A stretch of 6,534 bases of DNA. Origin: JASUTC01 sp035447925 (GTDB lineage: Bacteria > Thermotogota > Thermotogae > MWEM01). Below the pieces are notes generated by a model, which did no database searches, was not told where the DNA came from, and was given only the letters and a program-made list of their open reading frames with translations. Positions 1 through 6,528 of this stretch are shown in pieces (position 1 is the first letter of the stretch; each line of letters starts with the position of its first letter). The DNA is taken from assembly GCA_035447925.1 (NCBI GenBank), contig DAOTHY010000103.1:1-6534 (forward strand), given 5' to 3'. A program made the translations under genes and the position numbers.

Positions 1-771
1 ACAAATGTTGAAGATATTTGAGCCGACAATATTTCCGATGGCCAAATCATCCTGCTTTTTGATGATAGCCGTGATAGATGTGACCAACTCCGGCAAGCTG
101 GTTCCGATGGCAATCATAGTTAATCCAACAAGGGCTTCACTAATGCCCAGTTGAAGGGCTATCTGGGTAGCGGAATCCACCGTCAAATTGGCTCCCAATA
201 CCACCATGACCAAGCCGATCAGCGTGAGCAAGCCGTTCTTGATTCGCTGTTGTTTGATATCCTTGAGCTGGGTTTTACTGTGCGGAGATTGCTCCGATTT
301 TTTGCGTTCTCGGTCGCTTTTTGCCATGACCAGTGTGTATTCCATAAAAATGATAAAGAAGATGATCAAAATAAAGCCGTCATATCTGTCCAATCCGTAT
401 TTTTCCCCTCTCAAGAGCATGGCCATGAGTGCAAAACTGACCAGTATGTTGAAGGGTAATTCTTTTCTGACCGTTGTTTTACTGATAAGCATCGGGGACA
501 AAAGGGCTGCAAATCCAATGACCAGCGCAATGTTGGCGATGTTGCTGCCAATGACGTTAGAAATGGCAATGGAACCCGATCCTTTCATGGCAGCGCTGAC
601 ACTCACAGCCAATTCAGGCGCACTGGTGCCAAAAGCCACAACGGTAAGCCCGATAAATAGCGGTGAAACGCCAAAGCTGGAGGACAGTCCCGATGCACCA
701 TCCACCAGCCAGTCAGCGCCTTTGACGAGTAAAACGATACCCAGAATAAGAAGAATGAATTGAAAAAACAT
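1..771 (-). CDS. Calcium/sodium antiporter (CaCA family, YrbG type), 5' part
   Basis: The open frame from ATG 771 runs without a stop through base 1, giving 257 residues; family members are about 310-330 long, so roughly 60 C-terminal residues lie outside. These inner-membrane proteins exchange Ca2+ for Na+ (some use K+ or H+). Both inverted alpha repeats are visible. Alpha-1 has GLTVVAFGTSAPEL (41-54) and SNVIGSNIANI (71-81). Alpha-2 has GLTMIAIGTSLPEL (216-229) and GNIVGSNIFNI (246-256). Glu53 and Glu228 are the expected cation-binding acidic residues, and the two GSN motifs carry Asn77 and Asn252. Ser71 replaces the glycine usual in alpha-1. The loop between the halves (about 150-180) is charged and cytosolic. 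The N-terminus MFFQFILLILGIVLLVKGADWLV-like helix with G-A-D is typical. The start lies 1 nt after the MFS stop. The ion specificity and any link to sugar metabolism are not shown. Confidence 0.93.
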   Translation of the reverse strand, partial: MFFQFILLILGIVLLVKGADWLVDGASGLSSSFGVSPLFIGLTVVAFGTSAPELAVSVSAAMKGSGSIAISNVIGSNIANIALVIGFAALLSPMLISKTTVRKELPFNILVSFALMAMLLRGEKYGLDRYDGFILIIFFIIFMEYTLVMAKSDRERKKSEQSPHSKTQLKDIKQQRIKNGLLTLIGLVMVVLGANLTVDSATQIALQLGISEALVGLTMIAIGTSLPELVTSITAIIKKQDDLAIGNIVGSNIFNIC

Positions 772-772
772 A

Positions 773-2098
773 CTATATACCACTCCTTAGAGTGGGGGCA
801 TCTTGCGCTTCGCCTTTTTTGACGAATAAGATGCACAATAAAGCGGCCAGAAAAGCCAAAACGGAAAATTTAATCATCGACGGGTAGGACAAGATATCGA
901 TCACGCCTCCCACCAAGGGTGGTGCTACAATGGAGGCCATCATGGAAAAGAAATAGTACAACCCGGTATGTCCTCCCACCTTATCTTCTGTTACCATGTC
1001 CACCACCATTGGCAACGAGTTGATGTTGATGCAGCCCCAGCCGATCCCTGCGATCACAAGAAAAATCTGTATGAGCATGAATTCGGATGTTCTGGGAATT
1101 TTAAACATGGCATCCAGGCCGTTTAAGGTCGTGGTGTCTTGCTTGATGGTGATCATACTCACCATAAAGAGGCAGAAGATCAGAATAAGTAAGCCGATGA
1201 TAATGGTTTTCTTTCTTCCGATTTTGCTTCCGATGAAACCGGCCGGTATGGAAAAGACCATGAACATGAGTGAGAACAACCCCAATGCGATGGAGGCGCT
1301 TCCAGCCGTCACTTCCAGATATTGGGTTCCGTAAATAGTAAAAAAGGTTTCAAGGGTTCCAAAACCGCAAAACCAGAAGAATATAGCCAGTAAGATGAAC
1401 AACAGGCTTTTGTCTTTATCTTTGATGAGGTTTTTCAAACTGCTTAGGAGTGTTTTAAAAGAACCGGCAAAATTGACCTTTTCCTTTTTGTCCGTTTGCC
1501 TGCTGATGACGGGTTCACGAATTAATGTCAATACCAACGATGAACTGATCAGCAACGCTACACCACCGGCTAAAAACGGAAGGGACTGATTCATATCAAA
1601 CAGGATACCGCCGATAAAAAAAGCCAACAGACTGCCAAATCCACCCATGAAATTGATGACGCCGTTGGCCTTGCTTCTGTCACGAGAGGGAACAAGGTCT
1701 GGCATCAAGGCGATGACGGGAGATCGGAAAATAGCCATGGCAATATTCATGAGGATGATGATCAAAATCATCCAAAAAATATTGGACAGCTTGGCAAAGG
1801 GAATCCCCATAAAGAACAAAGCCCCCAAGGGCGCTCCGATTAAGATAAACGGCTTTCTTCTGCCGATTTTTGTTCGGGTGGAGTCGCTCAAAAAGCCAAT
1901 ATATGGCTGCAATACAACGGCCAGAATATTATCAAAGGTCATAATAAACCCAACCAGCATGGAACTAATGGCAAAGCTTTTCAGGAAGATGGGTACGAAT
2001 GCGTTGTAAAGTGCCCAAATTAAGCTCACTCCGAAAAAGCCAAAACCCAAAACAAATGTTTCAGGATAACTCATTTTTGTTTTTTGCACACGAATCAT
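773..2098 (-). CDS. SLC45/GPH-like MFS sugar transporter
   Basis: A 441-residue inner-membrane carrier of the major facilitator superfamily with about 12 hydrophobic segments in two halves, joined by a charged cytosolic loop near residues 196-230. Family marks are GFLSDSTRTKIGRRKPF (68-84, loop 2-3 motif A), LMPDLVPSRDRSKANG (131-146, loop 4-5), the degenerate second-half copy GFIGSKIGRKK (287-297), and VVDMVTEDKVGGHTGLYYFF (365-384). The TRTKIGRRKPF and PDL...RSKANG forms are typical of the SLC45/GPH sucrose-maltose group of cation symporters, so a sugar or glucoside substrate is likely. A polyol or other cargo cannot be excluded. ATG 2098 overlaps the TPR stop (ATGA), implying translational coupling. 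An in-frame ATG at 2074 (Met9, just before the first membrane helix) is possible but lacks a clear Shine-Dalgarno. Neighbouring glycogen and sugar-nucleotide genes agree with a carbohydrate role. The last codons contain the antiporter's ribosome-binding site. Confidence 0.9.
   Translation of the reverse strand: MIRVQKTKMSYPETFVLGFGFFGVSLIWALYNAFVPIFLKSFAISSMLVGFIMTFDNILAVVLQPYIGFLSDSTRTKIGRRKPFILIGAPLGALFFMGIPFAKLSNIFWMILIIILMNIAMAIFRSPVIALMPDLVPSRDRSKANGVINFMGGFGSLLAFFIGGILFDMNQSLPFLAGGVALLISSSLVLTLIREPVISRQTDKKEKVNFAGSFKTLLSSLKNLIKDKDKSLLFILLAIFFWFCGFGTLETFFTIYGTQYLEVTAGSASIALGLFSLMFMVFSIPAGFIGSKIGRKKTIIIGLLILIFCLFMVSMITIKQDTTTLNGLDAMFKIPRTSEFMLIQIFLVIAGIGWGCININSLPMVVDMVTEDKVGGHTGLYYFFSMMASIVAPPLVGGVIDILSYPSMIKFSVLAFLAALLCILFVKKGEAQDAPTLRSGI
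780..795 (-). promoter_or_regulatory. Hairpin holding the antiporter ribosome-binding site
   Basis: On the minus strand the sequence is CCACTC-TAAG-GAGTGG, a perfect 6-bp stem with a 4-nt loop. The Shine-Dalgarno AAGGAG (788-783) is half in the loop and half in the 3' arm, 11 nt before ATG 771. The hairpin lies in the last codons of the MFS gene (Thr-Leu-Arg-Ser-Gly), so ribosomes finishing that gene would melt it. The repeat is seen directly; a coupling role is inferred. Confidence 0.5.
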
Positions 2099-3786
2099 TC
2101 CCCTCTGAAAAATGCTTTCTTCTTATTAAGATAAAACGAACACAGTTCGTTGATCGGTTCAAATTGATGATACACCTTTAAAAATGTTAATCGTTCTTCT
2201 TCGGTCGGCTCAATCCACAAAACGTTCAACACCAAAAGAATCAATCCAGACAAATCCAGATTTTGGGACTGTTCTGGTTGTGATTGAGACCTTTCCAGTA
2301 GTTCTTCCATGTCCATAAAGGATTCTCTGCCCGTTTGGACCAGTTGATTAGCCAAAGACCAATCCAAATCAATGATCTCGTCAGCTATCCTTTCCATCCA
2401 TTCATTGGGATCGCTGTGTTCATCAAAGAAAACAAAACTGTCCGTATTCAAAACGAATAGGAATCTGGAAAAGACCAACCAATCCAGTGAATGGCAGATG
2501 TCGGCTGAGAAAGAACATAAGGCCCTGAACAAGGAGAAAGAGAACCCTTCATAAGCCTGGAGGATGTCTATGGCCAGGGGTAAAAGTTCCGGATTGAATG
2601 GTTGCGAGAGATCCGTTTCCGGCATCATTCCCCTGGTTAAGTCCACCAAACGCCCCTTTAAAGGATCGGAGATGTCCTCATAAGCATCTAACACATAGGC
2701 GGAAAAAGACATCAAGGAAAAATTTTCACCGGTATTTGTCAATTCATGGTCCAATTCCCTGTCAAGATGTGTCATTTCCAATGAATGATCGCCAGTGCTT
2801 ATCTCTCTCAACAACGCTTGCGCTTTGGTAAACAGCCCTTTAAACGCATACACCTGCATCAAGTGCCATTTCAGTGTCAGTGCATCTTCGATCTTCAAGC
2901 CTTCCAATAAGATAGACAAAGCCGCATCAAAATAACCGAGATTTTTGTATAAGATACCCATTTCATTGTACACATTCACTCTTTTGGCATCGATTTGGAT
3001 GCATTGTTTGAGGTGATCCAATGAGAGAAGGGGCTTTTTGAGCCTCATGTAGGTAAACGCAATATTATAATGCAATTCGAAATTCTGAGGGTCTCTTTTT
3101 AACCCCTTTTCAAACGATTCACGGGCTTTTTCAAATTGCTGTTTATTGTTATAGATGACCCCCAGTCTAATATAAGGGGGGATAAATGACGGCGCAATTT
3201 CGACAGCCTTTTTATAGCAATCCATGGCACGGGTGTAATCACCGATTCTGTGAAAAATATCACCACATGCGACATAAGCCGGTGTGAATTGCCGGTCCCT
3301 TTCCAGGGTTTGTGTGAATTGTTCCAAGGCATTATCCAAATCATCCAATTCAAACAACAATTGTCCCAACTCGAAAGTAAGCATCGGGTTCACCAGATTT
3401 AAAGCGGCGGATTGTCGCAGGTTGGTTTCAGCTTTGCCAAATTCACCTGTTTTTTTGAACAGCAAACCACTGTAAAAATAGTACAAATAATCATCACTTT
3501 TACATTCAAGAGATTCTTCAAGCAATTGAGAAGCTTCATCAAAGGCATTATCCCGTAAAGCCATTTTGAATTGTTCAAAGATAAAATACCTCAGATAAGA
3601 GCCGTAATAGGCATCTTTTTTTGCTTTCCATTGCGCCCGCAATCCCCTGAGAATGATGTCCAGAGGAATGGTGTTCTGTTGTTCGATGACCGGTATATCT
3701 TGGGCAAGCACGGGCAATTTCAAAGGCAAGTTTTGACTTTTTGCGACTTCCGGTTTAAGGGGCAAATACACAATGGCATAACTCAT
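2095..3786 (-). CDS. Tetratricopeptide-repeat protein of unknown function
   Basis: A 563-residue protein with no signal peptide or membrane segment, so probably cytosolic. Residues 1-55 form a Pro/Leu-rich lead-in that I do not recognise. From about 68 to 335 there are roughly eight tandem 33-34-residue TPR units. Clear ones begin near 101, 135, 169, 203, 237, 270 and 303, with the typical Leu/Gly-Tyr/Ala pattern (for example YVACGDIFHRIGDYTRAMDC and NEMGILYKNLGYFDAALSI). TPR arrays form helical-pair superhelices that bind proteins or peptides. Residues 350-563 look helical, rich in acidic and aromatic residues (DLDWSLANQLVQTGRESF, VLWIEPTEEERL), with no known catalytic motif. ATG 3786 follows the RemA-like stop by 12 nt with only a weak Shine-Dalgarno, suggesting reinitiation; an in-frame stop two codons upstream excludes extension. 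The end overlaps the MFS start as ATGA. It may be a partner or scaffold for a neighbouring product, but nothing in the sequence identifies which. Confidence 0.88.
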   Translation of the reverse strand: MSYAIVYLPLKPEVAKSQNLPLKLPVLAQDIPVIEQQNTIPLDIILRGLRAQWKAKKDAYYGSYLRYFIFEQFKMALRDNAFDEASQLLEESLECKSDDYLYYFYSGLLFKKTGEFGKAETNLRQSAALNLVNPMLTFELGQLLFELDDLDNALEQFTQTLERDRQFTPAYVACGDIFHRIGDYTRAMDCYKKAVEIAPSFIPPYIRLGVIYNNKQQFEKARESFEKGLKRDPQNFELHYNIAFTYMRLKKPLLSLDHLKQCIQIDAKRVNVYNEMGILYKNLGYFDAALSILLEGLKIEDALTLKWHLMQVYAFKGLFTKAQALLREISTGDHSLEMTHLDRELDHELTNTGENFSLMSFSAYVLDAYEDISDPLKGRLVDLTRGMMPETDLSQPFNPELLPLAIDILQAYEGFSFSLFRALCSFSADICHSLDWLVFSRFLFVLNTDSFVFFDEHSDPNEWMERIADEIIDLDWSLANQLVQTGRESFMDMEELLERSQSQPEQSQNLDLSGLILLVLNVLWIEPTEEERLTFLKVYHQFEPINELCSFYLNKKKAFFRGE

Positions 3787-3798
3787 GTATCATCACAC

Positions 3799-4047
3799 TC
3801 AGTTGGGCTGCATATACAGCTGCAAAAATTCTTCCACCGACAAAACGGTCATAACGACGTGCCCGCTGTCCATCATGATAAAAGACTTGGTTTCAGCACC
3901 GTAGGTCAAGTTGAGAATCATTTGCTCTTTATCTGCAACCGACTTGAATTTTTTTATAATCGAATTACTAGGGGAAAAAATCCCCTGTACCCTGCTTTTA
4001 ACAATATAGGTTTTGAACCCGATATCGATCAATTCTCCTGAATTCAA
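3799..4047 (-). CDS. RemA-like DUF370 family protein, divergent
   Basis: An 82-residue protein that I place in the DUF370/RemA family. Bacillus RemA is a small oligomeric DNA-binding activator of extracellular-matrix genes. The match runs the whole length: LIDIGFKTYIV (6-16) for the family LINIGFGNIV, Arg19 in the position of RemA Arg18, GIFSPSNSIIKK (22-33) for IVSPESAPIKR, LTYGAETKSFIMMDSGHVV (47-65) for the ATYGRRTRAV...DSDHV segment, then a C-terminal helix. The family's Arg-Arg pair after YG is replaced by Ala51-Glu52, so ordinary RemA-type DNA binding may be altered or lost. Translation starts at TTG, overlapping the galT stop by 4 nt, with AGGAG at 4061-4057 spaced 9 nt away. A second in-frame TTG at codon 6 would truncate the conserved start and has AGGAG only 2 nt upstream. 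RemA genes usually sit near gmk and rpoZ, as I recall, so this is probably a specialised paralogue. Function here is inferred only. Confidence 0.8.
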   Translation of the reverse strand: MNSGELIDIGFKTYIVKSRVQGIFSPSNSIIKKFKSVADKEQMILNLTYGAETKSFIMMDSGHVVMTVLSVEEFLQLYMQPN

Positions 4048-5042
4048 AGTTCAACACTCCTAAGGAATTTTGCGGCATCTTCTGGAGGAGTGGGATTAAT
4101 ATAGAAACCAGATCCCCACTCAAATCCAGCCACTTTTGTCAAACGGGGAACAATTTCCAAGTGCCAATGATAAAAGTCTTTCCCATCCCCCGTAGCAGGT
4201 GCGGTATGCAGCATAAAGTTAAAAGGTGGATCGTCCAGGGCCTTGTATATTCTCGCAAGGGAATCCCTTAAAATTTGGGCAAACCCCTGAACTTCCTTCT
4301 CTTTGATCTGTCCGAAATCATGATTATGAATCTTTGGCAAAATCCAGGTTTCAAAAGGAAATCTTGAAGCATAAGGATTGATTGCTATGAAATCATCCGT
4401 TTCCTCTACAATCCGTGTACTTTCCATTCTTTCCTGATAAATGATGTCGCAGAAAATACACCTTTCTTTGAACTTGTAACGCATTCTGGAGCCGTCCAAT
4501 TCCTCCTGAACCCTTTTGGGAACGATGGGGGTTCCGATGATTTGCGAATGGGCGTGTGCTAAGGATGCGCCGGCGTCTTTCTTATGGTTCTTAAAGATCA
4601 AAACGTATCGGATGTTTTCATCACTGGCAATGGCGTTATAACGGGCCTTATACGCCCAGATAATCTCTTCAACCTGCTCAGCTTCCAAAGTGGCGATGGT
4701 TGCATTGTGATCGGGGGTTTCGATGACAATCTCATGATGGCCAAACCCGGTCACCGCATCGTACATCCCGTGTCCATACCGTTCCAGCTTGATGTTGTTT
4801 TCCAATGCTGGAAATTTATTAGGCACCACTCTGATCCACCATCCGGGTGTGTTGGGCTGGGTATCCTTCGGCCTGAAGGATAGGATTTCCGGCGGTGTGG
4901 TGTATTCGTTACCATAATCAAAAGGACAAAAATTACTTTTGGGCTCTTCTGAACGGATCGAGAAATCCATGGGTCTTTTCGCCCTCTCCGTTGCAATGAT
5001 CACCCATCTATTCGATACGGGGTCTCTCCTCAATTCAGGCAT
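4044..5042 (-). CDS. galT: GalT-family sugar-1-phosphate nucleotidylyltransferase
   Basis: A HIT-superfamily (GalT branch) enzyme of 332 residues. Family members swap a nucleotidyl group between a sugar-1-phosphate and a nucleotide sugar through a nucleotidyl-histidine; the classical reaction is galactose-1-phosphate plus UDP-glucose. Visible signatures are the N-terminal RRDPVSNRWVIIATERAKRP, RVVPNKFPAL at 71-80, GHHEIVIETP at 101-110, and the active site GASLAHAHSQ. There His163 would be the metal ligand, His165 the nucleophile and Gln167 the conserved glutamine. CIFC is at 195-198 and HWHLEIVPR at 292-300. The usual CPFC metal motif reads CPFD (Cys39, Asp42). The HxHSQ form also occurs, as I recall, in the plant ADP-glucose phosphorylase branch, so uridylyl specificity is not proven. 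Its Shine-Dalgarno overlaps the glgA stop and the gap is 11 nt. No galK or galE is in the window. Family is certain; exact substrate is open. Confidence 0.9.
   Translation of the reverse strand: MPELRRDPVSNRWVIIATERAKRPMDFSIRSEEPKSNFCPFDYGNEYTTPPEILSFRPKDTQPNTPGWWIRVVPNKFPALENNIKLERYGHGMYDAVTGFGHHEIVIETPDHNATIATLEAEQVEEIIWAYKARYNAIASDENIRYVLIFKNHKKDAGASLAHAHSQIIGTPIVPKRVQEELDGSRMRYKFKERCIFCDIIYQERMESTRIVEETDDFIAINPYASRFPFETWILPKIHNHDFGQIKEKEVQGFAQILRDSLARIYKALDDPPFNFMLHTAPATGDGKDFYHWHLEIVPRLTKVAGFEWGSGFYINPTPPEDAAKFLRSVEL
4057..4061 (-). promoter_or_regulatory. Ribosome-binding site supporting a TTG start
   Basis: AGGAG on the minus strand, inside the last codons of the galT-like gene, 9 nt before the TTG at 4047. 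It supports a TTG start with a 4-nt overlap (TTGA) with the upstream stop codon. Confidence 0.7.
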
Positions 5043-5049
5043 TGAATTC

Positions 5050-5055
5050 CCTCCT
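5050..5055 (-). promoter_or_regulatory. Ribosome-binding site of the galT-like gene
   Basis: AGGAGG on the minus strand, 7 nt before ATG 5042. It starts inside the TAG stop codon of glgA (5056-5054). This is a strong site that probably couples translation of the two genes. Confidence 0.85.
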
Positions 5056-6514
5056 AAAAGTTCTCTTTTTTGTTGATTCCCTCCTGGTAAACGTAAAGGT
5101 ATTCTTTGGCCGATCTTTCCCAGGAAAAATCTTCATCCATGGCGTTTTTAATCAGTTCTTTCCACTGCGTTTTGTTCTGATAGAAATACAGGCCTCTCAA
5201 GATGGTGTATAGCAGTTCGGATTCTTTGTATTCTGAAAAGACAAACCCGTTGCCGTCAGCGGTTTCCGGCTTAAATTCTCTGACAGTGTCCGCCAGTCCG
5301 CCGGTGAGATGGGCAATGGGAATTGTTCCCATCCTCAAACTAAACAATTGTCCCAAGCCGCATGGTTCGTATTTGGAAGGCATCAAAAACAGATCAGATC
5401 CCACGTAGATTTGATTTGCCAAGTCAATGTCAAACGTAATGTTGGCAGAGACTTTTTCAGGGTATTTTCTGGACAAGCGCATGGCCATTTCCTCATATTC
5501 CGGTTGACCGGTTCCCAAGATCACCATCTGAAGGTTTTGCATGAAGACCAGGTCTGATATCTTTGAAAAGATGTCCAATCCCTTTTGAGAAACCAGTCTG
5601 GTAATGATGCCGATCAAGGGAATATCCGAACGCTGAGGCAATCCCAACCTCGTTTGTAACTCAGCTTTGGCAATGGATTTACCGGTCAAGTTGTCTTTGT
5701 TGAAAGGATGGTTGGCGATGGTTGGTATTTGCGGGCCGAATACTTCATAGTCGATACCGTTGAGTATACCGTACAAGGATTCGCTTTTGATGCTGAGGAC
5801 GCCTTCAAGATGTTCACCAAAACGATAGGTCTGAATTTCTTGAGCGTATGTGGGACTCACGGTTGTGATGATGTCCGAAAATAAAATACCGCCTTTCATA
5901 AAATTGATGTCCCCGTAAAATTCAAGCGCATCCACATTGAACAGGAAATGAGGTAATCCGGCGTAATTCAGGTACTTACTGGCGACACGTCCCTGATATC
6001 CCAGATTATGGATGGTATACACACTTAAGGATGATCTCAAGAGATTGTCCTCTTTGTAGAGTGTTTTTAAGTAAACCGGAATCAATCCCGTTTGCCAATC
6101 GTTGGCATGGATGACATCATATTGCTCTCCCAATTGTTTGATGGCGGCCAGAGAAGCGGCGGAAAAAAAGACGGCTTGTGTTGCGGCATCTCCTTCCCCA
6201 TATACCTCCTCCGTTGAAAAGATGTGTTCGTTGGCTACCAGGTAAACGTCACAGGTGGAACCGGGTAAATGTGTTTTGTACAACGAAGCCGTTTCATTGG
6301 TTTGGATAAAGGGTATTTCAAAAGTATCGAGTACTTTTTCGATGGCATAATCGTATTTGAGGGAATTTTTATCGACTATTTTGTGATAAGGCATAAAGAT
6401 GTCCACATCAACCTGATTTCTTTCAAGATACTTCGGCAGTGAACCGATGACATCCGCTAATCCCCCCACCTTGGCGAAGGGAAACACTTCATAGGAAATC
6501 ATTGCAACTCTCAT
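5054..6514 (-). CDS. glgA: Glycogen synthase, ADP-glucose type (GT5)
   Basis: Cytosolic glycosyltransferase that moves glucose from ADP-glucose to the non-reducing end of a growing alpha-1,4-glucan. The product is 486 residues, normal for bacterial GlgA (about 475-490). The N-terminal GT5 domain opens with SYEVFPFAKVGGLADV, whose Lys15 and KVGGL loop bind ADP-glucose, and HANDWQT lies near residues 136-142. ILNGIDYEVF near 250-259 begins the linker to the C-terminal GT-B domain. That domain shows ITRLVSQKG (Arg306, Lys311), PSKYEPCGLGQ (Glu383, Cys385) and TGGLADTV near 404-411. All expected catalytic residues are present, so the gene looks intact. I chose ATG 6514 over the in-frame ATG at 6520: AAAGGAG at 6528-6522 lies 7 nt from 6514 but only 1 nt from 6520, and family members begin M-[RK]-V. 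It is the first gene of the visible operon and closest, from memory, to Thermotoga GlgA. Function is very likely; taxonomy is weak. Confidence 0.97.
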   Translation of the reverse strand: MRVAMISYEVFPFAKVGGLADVIGSLPKYLERNQVDVDIFMPYHKIVDKNSLKYDYAIEKVLDTFEIPFIQTNETASLYKTHLPGSTCDVYLVANEHIFSTEEVYGEGDAATQAVFFSAASLAAIKQLGEQYDVIHANDWQTGLIPVYLKTLYKEDNLLRSSLSVYTIHNLGYQGRVASKYLNYAGLPHFLFNVDALEFYGDINFMKGGILFSDIITTVSPTYAQEIQTYRFGEHLEGVLSIKSESLYGILNGIDYEVFGPQIPTIANHPFNKDNLTGKSIAKAELQTRLGLPQRSDIPLIGIITRLVSQKGLDIFSKISDLVFMQNLQMVILGTGQPEYEEMAMRLSRKYPEKVSANITFDIDLANQIYVGSDLFLMPSKYEPCGLGQLFSLRMGTIPIAHLTGGLADTVREFKPETADGNGFVFSEYKESELLYTILRGLYFYQNKTQWKELIKNAMDEDFSWERSAKEYLYVYQEGINKKENF

Positions 6515-6521
6515 AGGCATT

Positions 6522-6528
6522 CTCCTTT
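6522..6528 (-). promoter_or_regulatory. Ribosome-binding site of glgA (decides the start)
   Basis: AAAGGAG on the minus strand lies 7 nt upstream of ATG 6514 but only 1 nt upstream of ATG 6520. The spacing favours the downstream start, which also matches the usual N-terminus of GlgA. Only 6 bases remain upstream before the window ends, so no promoter can be judged. Confidence 0.8.

Noticed and set aside
188..763. A 191-codon plus-strand open frame opposite the antiporter
   Set aside because: It is antisense to a clear CaCA antiporter with both alpha repeats. Its translation has no recognisable domain and it has no convincing ribosome site, so it is a shadow frame.
603..836. A 77-codon minus-strand open frame spanning the MFS/antiporter junction
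   Set aside because: It overlaps two well-supported genes in another frame and its translation resembles no family.
3159..3181. CCCCC...GGGGG inverted repeat, a possible terminator or hairpin
   Set aside because: It has only a 5-bp stem with a 12-nt loop, in the middle of the TPR coding region, with no following T-run; Pro/Gly-type codon chance explains it.
3571..4041. A 156-codon plus-strand open frame opposite the RemA-like gene and the TPR start
   Set aside because: The opposite strand encodes a family-matching RemA-like protein and a TPR protein here. The plus-strand product is His/Phe-rich without motifs, as expected of antisense frames.
6515..6520. Upstream ATG at 6520 as the glgA start
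   Set aside because: The Shine-Dalgarno is only 1 nt away, too close, and the two extra residues Met-Pro are not part of the conserved GlgA N-terminus.
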